A DNA stretch of 64,000 nt from Periplaneta americana (GCF_040183065.1 NC_091124.1:64829501-64893500); one strand, 5' to 3'. Shown: positions 1-12,086, counted from the stretch's first letter. Program-made: numbers and translations. Notes: generated by a model not told the origin, from the letters alone.

Positions 1-540
1 CTATCGTGTAAGAAGTAAGTCAAGGGGGAATACAGGGCCGCACCCCATTCCTCGGTATGGGCATTATTTTCGGAATTAGAGACTCAAATATTTTAGGTAC
101 CCAAAAGTTAAGGCTAGAAGGTAGACTTTGACGATCTCTATTGAACGCACTCATCGGCTTTGTTCTAACTACACGTACTGCGGAGTTATTGGGGAAGAAT
201 GTCGGTGTAATAGTAGTTTTGAAAAGTCAAAATGACCATTTCTTGAAAATTTCCCGGCCTCTAGTGTCCACGTGGCTGGGGGCAGAGGGTTATCCTTTAC
301 ACCACAGATAGAGTTCGTGGATTTCTATTCACTCCACTTATCAGCTATTTTCTCACTACACATACGGCGGAGTTATGGTGGCGAGAATGTTGGAGGAATA
401 GAGGTATTTTTTTTCTTGAAAATCAGCTTGTGTTTGGAATTCCCATTTTGATGCTATCGTGTCTGAAGCCAGTCAAGGGGAAATGCAAGATCGCATCCCA
501 TTCCTCTGTATGAATGTGCTAAGTATTGGAAAAAAGTGCA
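1..540. repeat. Degenerate direct repeats
   Basis: Bases 1-60 recur in diverged form at about 453-513 (both start CTATCGTGT, share GTCAAGGGG and then a run ending in CCCATTCCTC). A second pair lies between: about 140-230 resembles 325-410, sharing a CGGAGTTAT core. I see no terminal inverted repeats or coding potential and cannot assign a family. The left end is cut by the window. Confidence 0.5.
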
Positions 541-2300
541 AATAATTGAGCAATGTGGAAAGCAGAACTGTCACTTATATCTCATGAGAATAAGCCTACG
601 ATATTGGCATTACAACTGTGCGTGATTTAATAAAAAAAAATGATAAAGTGTATAAAGTATGTAAATCTACATCACAAAATCTGTACAATTCCCCTCCATC
701 GCTATCACAAGGAGAAACCTTGGTCCTTAAAAACATGTTGTTGACAACCAGACTTAAATTAGTGAACTTTTCATCCACTATGTCATCATCATCATCTGCG
801 GAACTTTTGTTTAAGAATTCTAATGACAACTAAAAAAATTATTTCCTTTAATGCAGAAAACTTTTAAAAAGTTTGTTGTATACTGTTATTTACTTCTTAG
901 GTGGGATATTCTTTTAAAAGTAAATACATTATTGGGGCAAGGTATATCTTAATGATGTAGCTGTCATACATGGAAAAATATCTTAAATGGTGTCGTCTTA
1001 AACGAGTTTTACTGTATTGCTTTACATTTGATCTTATTGTGGAGATGCTTTTGACTACCTGATATTTCTGTTGCAGATGCTACATTGATTCAACAGAATT
1101 GGAAACAACGGAGAAGTTACTGGAGTGCAATAAATAGAACTGAATCTCAAACTACAGTCAGTGATGACTTAAAATTAATGCTCTGTTCTTTGTTAACCGG
1201 TGGTTCGAATCTCAATGGACAGGATTATTTTGTCAAAGTTAAATGTTACATTATCAAGTCGTGTTAAATCAGGAATATATATTTTTTAATCTAAAATACG
1301 TCTTGTATGTGCTGGGCCATTTTTCATCTGAAACACATAGTGACACTGCATTGGAAATATTCTAAATTTCACTGCATTATGATTGGTTGCATAACAATAT
1401 CGAAAGTGTAAAAAAAATAGAAATTAAGATGTTATATGGTCAGAAATACAGCTCTTCTTAATGGTCGTTCTAATTATCATCAACTGTGATCCAGATTGTA
1501 CTAATATGAAGAGATTTGAATTTTTTGTTGCGTTCGAAATGCAGAAAGTGGGAAAATGGTGTTTTTAAATTGAATTTTTGGACATTGTCAAAATACACAG
1601 CTTCGATAGCATGATAAATAACCATTTACAAAATGCATTTGAGGAAACAAATTGTGTTGAAAACAGTACCCTTTATGAAATAAAACATTATTGTATGAGA
1701 AGTGTTCACAGTTTGCATCACACACAAACAAAAGCCGGATATGACGTCAAGAATGTCAAACACTATAAGTATCGATCATGGTACAAAAAATTAAAGACTT
1801 TGAAAATTCACGGACATTATTTGCTAATTGCTTACAAAATCGCGTTTTTTTTTTTTTTTTTTTTTTTTTTTTTCGTGAAAACATGGGAAAATCGTGGTAT
1901 GATTCGGATGTGGCGATGTTTTGTGAGTTCAGATCAGGCATAAAAGGATTGAAGGATGTATAATTACTATAATTAGATGTTGAGAAATATTTTTCTAAAA
2001 AATCCTGAAATATTCCATTCTCTACTAATATTATGTTCGTTGACTTCTTGGTCTGCAGACATGTGGTGTTCTGTACGAATTTAAGCTTTACATGGCAAGG
2101 ATTTAAACTTGAAAACCAGTAAGAGTTGTGTTGGCTGATTCTTTGATAAATGTTCTTGACTAATTGTAACACTGAAATAAAGTTATGTGTATAATGAAAA
2201 TTAAGGCTTTATTTATAATTGTCGCTCTTCATAATTTATCATAATGCCATTATTACATAGTGAATATGTATGAGTTTAATTCTCAATGTGGATATGAAGA
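541..2300. other. Non-coding stretch with a 29-bp poly-T run
   Basis: No gene is recognised. A run of 29 T lies at 1845-1873. Short open frames here (for example 618-833) lack domains and have no supporting splice signals or codon pattern. The frame at 1085-1267 follows a possible acceptor (TTTCTGTTGCAG, ending at 1077), but it has no recognisable homology and no partner exon, so it is not called. Confidence 0.5.
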
Positions 2301-2732
2301 GTACATGGGAAAAACAATGAAAGTCACAATTCTCATAATGGTGATGTCATCTAATTCAGTATATTACTGCAAACTTTAGTGTTTTTTCTTATCAAAACTG
2401 GTAAAGGAGAATTATCACCACGGATACAGTCATCCTTTTCTACTTCTTCATTAGGAACAGCAATAAATTTTGCAGTAATATCACAGTCTAGTATATACAG
2501 TCACGAAGTTCAATATGTAGTAAATATGCATCTGTAGATAGTTGCTAACCACTAGATCGCTAATATCGCCCCATTACAGACAATGCGAAATAGTACCGGC
2601 ACAGTCTATTGTTCCTAGCAACCTCAAACTCAAGTTTCGTGACTGTATATACTAGACTGTGGTAATATACTGAATTAGAAGATGACAACACTCTTAAGAG
2701 AATTGTGACTTTGATTATTTTTTCCCCTGTAC
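2301..2732. mobile_element. Inverted-repeat element (MITE-like), 432 bp
   Basis: The left end reads GTACATGGGAAAAA, then about 50 bp continuing through AAAGTCACAATTCTC to CTAATTCAGTATATTAC near 2368. The right end (2662-2732) is its inverse complement with a few mismatches. A second nested inverted pair lies inside: about 2478-2508 against about 2635-2668, sharing CAGTCTAGTATATACAGTCA. No transposase is encoded, so it is non-autonomous. The target-site duplication is not clear. Confidence 0.7.
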
Positions 2733-3300
2733 ACCATATGATTGGTATGATTTAGACCTCCATGGTGATGAACGTGGTGCGAGGTTGTGCTCTATATCAG
2801 TCACTCTTAGAAGGGTCCTAATGTAAACAAACAAATTGTATCCATCTGCCAGAAACCAGACCAATAAGTTTGTTTTTCATTTGTGTATGGATTTAAACTG
2901 TACGCTAGCTACTTCTCTGTGAGTAGAAAGTGTTGTCACTGGCACGTGGTTAAAGTTTACACGAGGATCCTAACTAAGAGCAGACAGACTTTAACATCTA
3001 ACATTTGGAACTATATATACTCTCCAACAGCAGGGAATGAGGAAACCTGTTTGGATAAGTAACCAAGGACTGGATGTCAAGTATGATTCAGAGTGAATGT
3101 ACAGTATGTATACTGTGTTTCAAAATGACACAGAAGACTTACGAAAACAGAACTATTAGATATTGTAAAAATTGCAAAACCTTTACCTGCATACAAGGCA
3201 AACAGAATTCTTCAGGAGAGAAGCTTCACAGTTCTGAGATTACTTCATCATTGTGATCTGTCGCCGATAGAATTGTTATGAGGTATGGTAAAGCATAAAG
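2733..3300. other. No recognisable feature
   Basis: The sequence is mixed, without repeats or domains that I recognise. The short frame at 3074-3256 encodes a cysteine-containing peptide with no recognisable family and is not called. Confidence 0.4.
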
Positions 3301-3343
3301 TCGCAACACAAAATGTGGGAATCAATCAAACTCCTGTATCTCC

Positions 3344-3590
3344 TCATGAGGAGCATAGGGCACTTACAAAGTGCCTCCATCGGACCCTATTTGTAGCCAA
3401 CTTCTTCACTTCACTCCATGTTTTCCCCTCCCTAACAATTTCCTCCAGAACTGTTCTCTTCCATGTATTTTTTGGCCTTCCTTTTGTTCTACTACCCTGG
3501 GGGTTCCAATCCAAAGCCATTCTTTGTACTGCTCCATCTTCTTTCCTAATTGTGTGCCCTATCCATTTGTACGTCTCCATTACCGTCTGT
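3344..3590 (-). pseudogene. LINE 3'-terminal fragment (reverse transcriptase C-terminus)
   Basis: The minus-strand translation contains WIGHTIRKEDGAVQRMALDW, then GRPKNTWKRTVLEE, GKTWSEVKKLA and RVRWRHFVSALCSS before a stop. This order (W-x-GH, GRPK-x-TWRR, GKTW, R-x-RW-x-x-x-VxALC) is the usual extreme C-terminus of endonuclease/reverse-transcriptase proteins from animal non-LTR retrotransposons. Only the last ~75 residues survive, so it is a 5'-truncated relic. It abuts the mariner-like transposase at about 3590-3620 on the other strand. The junction gives two opposed reading frames in the same bases, and the long plus-strand frame starting at 3371 is a chimera of this fragment and the transposase. 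Confidence 0.75.
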
Positions 3591-3597
3591 GCAAGTA

Positions 3598-4501
3598 TGG
3601 AAAATTTAACTCTCCTGGTTTGGGAAGGGGACGACCAAGATCTACAACTCCAGAAGTACAGGAGGAGATTCAGGAAGCTGTGAACATGACTCCTATCAGC
3701 ACACGAAGGGTAGCATTGCAAGTCAATGTTCCTCATATGACTGTCTGGAGACTGTTGAAAGAGTATCAATTGTATCCTTATCATTTGCAACGTGTGCAGG
3801 TCCTGTCACCAGCAGATTACCCTGCACGAGTTAGGTTCTGTCAGTGGTTCTTGCAGCAGTGTGGTGTAAATCCGAACTTTCCTGCCTTAGTATTATTTAC
3901 AGATGAAGCACAGTTCACACGAGATGGCATAACAAATTTCCACAACCAGCATGTATGGGCGTATGAAAACCCACGTGCAACTGTTCCATCTCATCACCAG
4001 GTGCTGTTCTCCCTCAACATGTGAGCCGGTATCATTGGTGATCGATTAGTTGGACCCCATGTACTTGTACACAGACTTACGGGGCAGGCGTACACAAACT
4101 TCCTGGAAAACACCGTACCTCATGTTTTAGAAGACACTCCACTGATCAATCGTCAACACATTCACTTCTTGCATGATGGTGCTCCTGCACACTTCAGTCG
4201 TACGGCTCGCCGGTACTTGGATCGAAGGTTTCCTGATCGATGGATAGGTAGAGGTGGCCCAATTGCTTGGCCTCCACGCTCACCTGATCTGAACCCTCTC
4301 GATTTCTACTTGGGCCATTTAAAATCATTGGTTTATTCGTCTCCGGTGCCTGATTTGGAATCCGTTCGGAATCGAATTGTGGCATGTTCTGAGGACATAC
4401 ACAATACTCCTGGAGTTTGGGATCGTGTTCGCAGGTCAATGAGACATTGATGTGAGGTCTGTATTCAAGCAGGAGGTGGACATTTTGAACATCTTCTGTA
4501 A
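3598..4501 (+). pseudogene. Mariner-like (DD41D-type) transposase relic
   Basis: This is a Tc1/mariner superfamily transposase, which would cut and paste its own DNA element. The surviving part begins near GRGRPRSTTPEVQEE and keeps a helix-turn-helix region (RRVALQVNVPHMTVWRLLKE). It also has the first catalytic Asp in FTDEAQFTRDG, the second in HDGAPAHFSR and the third in SPDLNPLDFY. Counting from HDG to NPLD gives 41 intervening residues, the spacing of DD41D (rosa-like) elements. Defects: the N-terminal DNA-binding region is missing where the LINE fragment joins; a TGA at 4022-4024 stands where relatives carry Trp; the Trp usually found before GHLK is deleted; and a second TGA lies at 4448-4450, after which the frame runs on to TAA at 4499-4501. 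It cannot make a full protein. Confidence 0.85.
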
Positions 4502-4670
4502 TGACAACGACCTGCGGAAAGAAAAACGTTCCAGTGAATTTCAATGTTGTGAAGGCCATAACTCGGAAATGAAGCATTTCCAGACATGTCGTAATGAACT
4601 ATTTTGATTGTCTACATGTGGGAAATGCATACCTGAAATTATGCCCCGTATTTTTGAAACACTCTGTATA
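4502..4670 (+). mobile_element. 3' end and right terminal repeat of the mariner-like element
   Basis: After the transposase stop, the sequence ends with TTTTTGAAACACTCTGTATA. This matches the typical inverse of TATACAGGGTGTTTC ends seen in this transposon group, with a TA at the border. The matching left end is absent because the element is truncated. Confidence 0.6.
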
Positions 4671-5206
4671 GCTGGACTAGTGCTAATTACGTATGTAGTA
4701 AAATCTCCTTTATTTCATGTTAAAATAAAATAACGCATCTAAAATAATGTAAATAAATTAACAAAGAAAAAAAATAGTTGATCTCAGATTCGAAACTGGG
4801 TCCAATTACACCACGGCCTTTGACTTTACCATTACACTACAGACACCTATTGTAGTATAGCCTATTGGTTGAATTACGTGCTATGAATGGTTTCATGTTT
4901 GCTGCCTATTATAATATTTAATTTTGAATTCTTAAATATTAAACAAAAATATTTTTTATGCCACATTGTCCCTCATTTGCTTAATTTGAAATTAATATAT
5001 TTTTTTTATCGTCCTGATGTAAATCATCAAACAAGGTATGGACTAGTCCTCGATTCAGTCTTTCCAAAACTGATGGATGAACCCAGCTTCTTAATGTATT
5101 TTACGTCTTTCTTTCTCCGTCTGAGCAAAGATACCAAAAGTATATTTCTTTCTATGTCCATGTTCATTGGAAGATTGAAAAAATCTCTACAAAAGTTTAA
5201 TGTATC

Positions 5207-8200
5207 ACTCCAGTGTTACCCTTGAGTCAATCATGGTTCACTCCCAAGTCGATCCCGATTCAAACTCGATTCACTCCCGATAAATTCTCGATTCACTCTT
5301 GAGTCATTCTCGAGTCACTCCTGGTTCACTGTCGATTTACTCCGGAGTGACCACCGAATAATTCAAGATTCACTCTCGAGTCATTCTCGATTAAATCCAG
5401 AGCCCCTTCAGATTCACTCCCGAGTCACTCCCAGTTCGCTCTCGGGTCACTCCTAATCCACTACGAGTCACCCTGCAGTCACTCCCAATACACTCCGTAG
5501 TCACACCGAATTCAATTCCAATTCACTCTAGTCACTCCCTATTCACTTCCCGAGTCAATCCGGTGCCGAGTCACTCCAATTTCATTCCCAATACGCTCCC
5601 AATTCACACCACGAGTCACCCTGGAGTCACTCTCAACTCACTCCCGAGTCACCCAGAGTCACTCCCTATTCAAACCGAGTCACCCTAGAGTCACTCCTAG
5701 TTCACTCCCGAGTCACTCTGGAGTCACTCCAAATTGACACCGGAGTCACTCCCTATTGACACCCGAGTCACTCCCAATCCATTCCTAGTCACCCTGCAGT
5801 CACTCCCAATACACACTCATGTCACTCCGAATTCACTTCCAATTCACCCTAGTCACTCCCGAGTCACTCACAATCCGGTGCCGAGTCATTCCCAATACGC
5901 TCCCAATTCACATCCCATTTCAATCCCGAATCAATACCAAATCACTCCCGAGTCACCATGGAGTCACTCAACTAACTCCCGAGTCACTCCCAATTCACTC
6001 CGAGTCACCCTGGAGTCACTCCTAGTTGAATCCCGAGTCACTCTGGAGTAACTCCTAATTGACACCAGTCACTCGCAATTCACTCCGGAGTCTCAAAATC
6101 CGGTGCAGAGTCACTCCCAATACGGTCCCAATTCACATCCAAGTTCACTCCCGAGTCACCATGGAGTCACTCCCGAGTTACCCTGGAGTCACTTCACTTA
6201 CTCCCGAGTCACCCTGGAGACTCCCAGTACACCCGAGTACCCTGGAGTCACTCCCAATTCACTCCGAATCACCCTGGAGTCACTCCTATTTCAGTCTGGA
6301 GTCGTTCCCAATTGACACCCGAGTCACTCCCAATCTACTCCGAGTCATCCTGCAGTCACTCCCGAGTCACTTCGAATTCAATTCACATTCACTCTAGTCA
6401 CTCCCGAGTCACTCACAATCCGTTGGCGAGTCACTCCAAATTCACACCCAGTTCACTCCCGAGTCACCCTGGAGTCACTCCTAGTTCACTCCGAGTCACT
6501 CCCAAATGACGCCAGTCACTCCCAATTCACTTCCTAGTCACTCCCGATCCTCCAAAATTCAAAACAATTTCAAAATTTTTCGAAATCCAAAAAAATTACA
6601 AAATTTTAAAACATTTTCAAAATTTTCCAAAATTAAAAAAAATTCAAAATTTTCCAAAATTGAAAAATTTCAATATTTTCAATTAATTTCAATATTTTCA
6701 AAATCCAAAAAAATATCAAATTATTCAAAAACTTTTTCAAAGTACCAAAGTTACAAAATTTTCAAAAACTCAAAATTTTTCAAAATTCAGAAGAAATTCA
6801 AAAAATATTTTCAAAATTGTTAAATTTTTTATTTTGTAAATTTTTTTAATTTTGAAAAATTTTAAATTTCTTTTTAATTCGAAAATTTTTAAAAATTTTT
6901 CGAAAAAAAAAATTCCAAATATTTTCAAAATTTTCAACTTTTTTTTTAATTTCGTAAATTTTTGAAAATTTTGAAATTTTTTGTATTTTGAAAAATTTAA
7001 AATTTCTTTTCATTTTGATAATTTAAAAAAATTTCGAAAATTCTGAAAATATTCAAATTAGAAAAAATTGAAAATTATTTGAATTTTGAAAAAATTTGAT
7101 AATTTTTTGAATTTTGAAAAATTTCGAAAAGTTTTTGAATATTCAAAAATTCCAATTTTTTTAATTCTTGAATTTGAAAAGTTTTGATTTTTTTTTAATT
7201 TTTAAAATTTTTGAAATTTTGAAAATTTTTGGTATTTTGAAAATTTTTTGGATATTTTGAAATTAATTTTAATTTTGAAAATTTTGAATTTTTTTAAATA
7301 TTGAAATATTTTTGAATTTTGGAAAATTTTGAATTTTTTTTAATTTCGGGAAATTTGGATAATTTTTGAAAATTTTGAAATTTTTTGTACTTTGGAAAAT
7401 TTTGAATTTTTCTTAATTTTGGAAAATTGTGAAAATTTTGTAATTTTTTTGGATTTTGAAATTTTTTCAAATTTTTTGTATTTTGGAGAATTGAGTGACT
7501 CGGGAGCGAATTGGGAGTGACTCGGAAGTGAATTGGAAGTGCCTCGGTAGTGAACTGGGAGTGACTCGGGAGTGAACTGGGAGTGACTCCATGTTGACTC
7601 GGGAATGAACTGGGATTTGAATTGGGGGCGTATTTGGAGTGACTCGGCACCGGATTGACGAGTGAATTTGGAGTGACTATAGTGAATTGGAATTGAATTC
7701 TTAGTGACTCGCGTCTCAATTGGGAGTGACTCGGGAGTGAACTAGGAGTGATTCCAAGGTGGCTCGGAGTGAATTGGGAGTGACTCGGGAGTGAACTAGG
7801 AGTGATTCCAAGGTGACTCGGAGTGAATTGGGAGTGACTCCAGGATGGCTCGGAGTGAATTGGTAGTGACTCCAGGTGACTCGGGAGTGAACCGAGTGAC
7901 TCGGAGTGAACTGAGAGCGACTACAGGGTGACTTGGGAGTGAGTTGAGGGTGACTCGGGAGTGACTCCATGGTGACTTGGGAGTGACTAGAAAGAATTGG
8001 AATTGAATTCGTAGTGACACGGGAGTGTATTTGGAGTGAATGCAGGGTGACTCGAGTGGATTGGGAGTGACTCGGGAGTGAATCTGAAGGGACTCTGTAG
8101 TGAATCGAGAATGAATCTTGAATTATTCTGCGGTCACTCCGTAGTAAATCGACTGTGAATCAGGAGTGACTCTGGAATGAATCGAGAATGACTCTAGAAT

Positions 8201-8433
8201 TTATCGGGAGTGAATCGAGTGTGAATCGGGATCGACTTGGGAGTGACCCGTGATTGACGCAAGGGTAACGCTGGAGTGAACCGGATGTAACTGGTGGGTG
8301 AATCGAGAGTGGATAGGGAGTGAATGGGGAGTAACTCGAGAGTGACTCGGGAGCGAATCCAGAGCAATTCAGGAGTCAATCGGGTGTGAATCCGGAGTGA
8401 CTGGAGAGGCTCAGGAGTGAAACGGGAGTGACT
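5207..8433. mobile_element. Foldback-like element, copy 1
   Basis: The left arm (5207-6548) is a degenerate array built on GAGTCACTCCC, CAATTCACTCC and CACCCTGGAGTCAC. The core (6549-7494) is nearly pure A/T with scattered CAAAATTTTC motifs. The right arm (7495-8433) is built on GGGAGTGACTC, the inverse complement. This is more than shared motifs: the complement of 8090-8277 aligns with 5207-5430 through non-repetitive words such as CCGATAAATTCT, CGGAGTGACC and GAATAATTCAAGATTCA. Within the arms a marker word, CCGGTGCCGAGTCA, recurs at about 5550, 5875, 6095 and 6420 and appears inverted near 7645. The core also flips from A-rich to T-rich strand near 6820-6960. Drosophila FB elements share this plan of long terminal repeats made of tandem subrepeats. 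No protein is encoded; the Ser/Pro/Leu-rich frames are artefacts. Confidence 0.7.
6549..7494. repeat. AT-rich core of foldback copy 1
   Basis: About 950 bp of A/T with occasional single C (first half) or single G (second half), in motifs such as TTCAAAATTTTC and its complement GAAAATTTTGAA. The polarity switch makes the core itself an imperfect inverted repeat. No gene. Confidence 0.8.
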
Positions 8434-8481
8434 CATGATTTAATTTCTTTTATTTTAATTTATCTCAATTTTATTTATTTA

Positions 8482-9290
8482 CAGTAGAACCTGGTTATAA
8501 CGACATCCAAGGGACTTAAAAATTATTTTGTTATAAACGAGTGTCGTAGTAACAGAGATTCACATTATCAATCTAGTGAAGTGGAAAATGAGAAATAACA
8601 AACTTAATTAGACTTGTTTTAGATTTATGTATTGACTTTTAAGCCTACAATGAACATAATAAAATACACATAGGCCTACAATTATAAATACAGTATTCTG
8701 TATTAAAACAGTTTCTTCAATACTCACCAAACTACTTTACTTAGAAGTGAAGTAATCAGTCATTTTACTCTGTTATCTTCTACTTGCCCAATACACACTT
8801 TCTAGGGCTAAATTACGTTTTATGTTCATAATTTCAGTTGCAATTTCACTGCTCCCTTCCCTAGCTTCATAGAACATGTTCATAATTCTAATGACTTCTA
8901 AAGCGTCCCTCACTTCTTTTAGTGGCCATACTGCGTTAAAATGCGTGCACTTAGTGAAAACTTCCTATGGAAACTGATCTAATACCGCATGAATTCGGGC
9001 AGGTTACAATGGGGTGGGGAATCCGCCTGCATTCCAGAGGTCTATGACAGAAGGAGACTGTAAAGAATATGTCAGGGTCAGATTTCAACAAAATATTTGG
9101 TTCTTAGAAAATCTTATTCCAAACTGAGGTTGAAAATGACGTTATATGCGAGGTAGACGCATATGCGTTTGTCGTATTAAACAAGGTAGGAAAGTATATG
9201 TATTATGGGGAATTAGTTGGGACCACAGAATATCTGACGTTATAGGCGAGGTGTCGCACAAAACGAGGACGCTATAACCAAGTTCTACTG
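8482..9290. mobile_element. Pogo/Tigger-like non-autonomous element, 809 bp
   Basis: Left end CAGTAGAACCTGGTTATAAC; right end is the inverse of CAGTAGAACTTGGTTATAGC. A TA dinucleotide sits at both borders (8480-8481 and 9291-9292). Copy 2 of the duplicated unit has an uninterrupted TTATTTATTTAGTTGATTT at the same place, an empty site that fixes both ends. CAGTAnAAC termini with a TA duplication are typical of pogo/Tigger elements. No transposase domain is visible, only short frames. Confidence 0.85.
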
Positions 9291-9440
9291 TAGTTGATTT
9301 AATTGAAGTTATTTTAATAGAGGAGGCCATGACTTGAGATATAGTTGGATAATGTCTGTTGATTTTCATACGCATATTATAAGAAGAATGATTGGAAACT
9401 TAGTTTTTACTGCTTTCACACTTAGAAAATAACTTATAAT

Positions 9441-10563
9441 TAGACTTCGTTTAATTGCCACACACAGCGTGCAATCAGGTTGCCGATGTACGGCAGTATA
9501 AAGGAAGTGAGCGACCGCCTGGTCTCATAGTATAAGCAGTTCATGTTAGGAGTTGTGACCGGTCCAAATAGATAGAGCAGCTACAGCTAATGTATGCCTA
9601 TGTAAGAACTTGTTTTTGCATTACTGTGGTCGGAATAGTCAAAGCTTAACATTTGTTCAGTGCAGACAAGAATTCAATCAAATATATTACAATGAGAGTG
9701 TTGCTGTTCCAAATAATTGCTCCTGGAATACCCTTACCCCCGCAGCCAGTCTTGACCCGTTGAAAAACGTGATTGGATGCTGTTAATTATTATTCAGAAT
9801 ATTACGGCAAAATAATGGAGGTAATTGATGCATTAGATAGCACAGACAGTTCCGCTGTTGCAGCTGTAAAATCATTGCCTTCTGAACAGCTATTGGAAGA
9901 TATTCTGTTCATTGATTCTAATTTTAAAATCGTGTCCAAAAGCATCCCCTGTTAGAATCAAGCCCTCAATATAGTGGATAAAGTATCACAAATCGTTATC
10001 CAAAATATCACTAATTTCAGAAAAAGTGAAATGTAAGTTGAGAAACATTATTGCTAAATATTCTGCCTATTCACAACTTCGTACTATAAATGATGTACTA
10101 TCACGTCACGACAAGACGTGTGAAGTTGGTGTGCTAAAAAGTAGTGACTTCCCGTTCTTCAAATATGCACGTATTACATCGTGTGATGTTGAATGTACAT
10201 TTTCCCAAAATAAAAACTGTTTAAGTGACCATCGGAGGAGGTTACTTTGCAGTCGCTCAAAATACGTAACTCTTTACTGCAATGCACATATTCAAGGATG
10301 ATGTGAGTATATTACATTAAATTTTAAGAGTTAATATATCTCACTACAAAATAATTGTGTATTTACATGTTTAGACATTTGCTACTTCAATGATCATTCA
10401 TTATATGTCTTGAATGCAGGATACAGGTTTTATTGTAACCGCAGTATACTGCTCAGTGTTTACATCAGAGGCATACTCCATCCGTTGCACGTCCCCTTCT
10501 CATACAGTCTATATCGTGAGCGTAGTAAACCTTACGATTCTCGTGGCAATGCCACGAAGTCTA
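9441..10563 (+). mobile_element. hAT transposon, 1,123 bp, 8-bp target duplication
   Basis: The termini are TAGACTTCGT and its inverse ACGAAGTCTA. The 8-bp duplication CTTATAAT lies at 9433-9440 and 10564-10571. Copy 2 of the duplicated unit reads AACTTATAATATAGGCC without the insert. Eight-base duplications with TAG/CAG-type ends and an internal hAT dimerisation domain place it in the hAT superfamily. Confidence 0.85.
9773..10301 (+). pseudogene. hAT transposase C-terminal relic
   Basis: Two in-frame fragments survive. The first (9773-9955) has no clear motif. The second (10026-10301) contains FFKYARITSCDVECTFSQNK, then LSDHRRRLLC and LYCNAH. This matches the hAT C-terminal dimerisation signature (YAPITSxDVERSFSxYKNxLSDxR). 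The RNase H-like catalytic core and the BED zinc finger are missing, so the element could move only with help from another copy. Confidence 0.75.
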
Positions 10564-10797
10564 CTTATAATATACCTGGAAGCGTTAGTGACAAGAAGTT
10601 TCACATCTTTCTACGTTAATTTCGAATTCATTCATTTGAAGTTTATCATGGTTGTTTACATCCAGCATAGTAACCAGGTATTTCTACATTAATTTATACC
10701 AATATCAATCAACAACGGATTTTGCAGCTTTATTAGATGGTGAAAGATAAGGAAACTCTTCCTTGTCATCTCTGTTATAACTCCGACCATCTAAAAT

Positions 10798-12086
10798 ATT
10801 GTTCATGTGTGTTGTGTTTTAACGTATTTGCAGTCGCCCATTATTCAGGAAGTGTAATTAATACTACTTTTAGGATTAAATCATATTAAAATACGTAATT
10901 TATAGATACATTATACACAAGTATATCAATGTTTTCGTAATATGACCGTTCCCCTCATTCAGTGGTCTGAAATCTGATTTAAATTCCAAACTACTACACT
11001 GATATTTAAGGAATTCTACAGTTACATTTTTACACTCCTCTAGCAGTACTGAACTTTCCACTGTGTGTATTAAATAATTAAATACATATTTACGGTCACG
11101 TTACACTTCAGTTCTGTTTTCTGCTTTCAGTATTCTACGTAAAGGACATGGAATATTAATTAAGTCGTCTAATTTTAAAAGAGAAGCCGGCACGGCGAAT
11201 CTCAGTTCTTTTTTTCGGGAATAGGTAATTAATTCTCCTTCCCTTAGAATATTTCTCTTTTCCTACTGGAACTGTCTAATTTGTTCATTATTAACGTAAT
11301 AAAGAAGCGCAGCTACTTGTTTACAAGTCCTGCCAGGCAAGGGTAAGTGCTATTAATAATATTTATTTCACCGTCAATGTATAAAAAGTAATAAAGTATT
11401 GCAGTATAAACTTTGGGGGACATGCACTTACTTCAAGAGATACTTGGTAAGACGTTTGCCGGACTTCTGCTTTTAATAAAGAGAAATCACTCCTCTTCAT
11501 TTCTTTCACATTATTCACATGCCTATTAATAAAAATATTGTTTCCTTTCATTTGTTTGAGACAGAAGAAAATATCAAATAATAGACATTAATATATATGT
11601 GTCATATGCGGAGACTAAAAGGAAGGCAGAAAATAGGAAAGACTAAAGAATGCTGGGTTTGCAGTGAAAGACGTGCCTTTGGGCAGAACCCTTTTCACTA
11701 ATATTACAACTTTTTAATCGGTTGAAAGCCGCATGTAATTTCTATATCATACAGGACTGATGAATGAATGCGATCCTGTAGTTAATTAGGAATTGAGACA
11801 CAACGCGACGCCACCAGTACGATTTTCAGACCCGTGCACGGCGCCTATAGCCACAACTACAAAATCAGTCGCTGGTGGCGACCACTAAAGGTAGCGCTTC
11901 TCTTCGCAATACATAGAGTTAAATGGTAGGTTTCAGACGGGGCCACATCCACGCCACTATTTTAGTGGCGCGTGAGTAGCGCGTTTGTGGCGCTGCTAGC
12001 GGACGAATGTTGGGCTACCAATTCCCTACACCTACACCGTCACGACAGTACACAGGCTATGTTACGACAGAATACTATAGAATGGC
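10798..12086. other. Non-coding spacer between the duplicated units
   Basis: No gene is recognised. A GC-richer stretch at about 11800-12050 contains a short hairpin, CGCCACTATTTTAGTGGCG (about 11953-11971), and repeated GTGGCG words. It may be the relic of a small DNA element, but no borders can be fixed. Confidence 0.4.

Larger units (their letters stand above)
4671..10797. repeat. Duplicated unit, copy 1 (6.1 kb including later insertions)
   Basis: Bases 4671 onward (GCTGGACTAGTG...) match 12174 onward almost base for base for over 500 bp. Both copies then contain the foldback-like structure and share the same right flank, ending at CTCCGACCATCTAAAA (10797 here, 16198 in copy 2). Copy 1 is longer because of two transposon insertions, at 8482-9290 and 9441-10563. 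I see no terminal inverted repeats at the outer ends, so this is either a segmental duplication or two copies of an unclassified large element. Confidence 0.85.

Noticed and set aside
1085-1267. Possible exon after TTTCTGTTGCAG
   Set aside because: No donor with a matching partner exon and no recognisable protein family.
1578-1963. Open frame with a poly-Phe or poly-Lys tract
   Set aside because: It only exists because of the 29-T run and carries no domain.
5734-8436. Open frames rich in Ser, Pro, Leu, Thr and His in the foldback arms (also 13456-15769)
   Set aside because: They follow the GAGTCACTCC repeat in overlapping frames and mirror each other on both strands; they are repeat artefacts.
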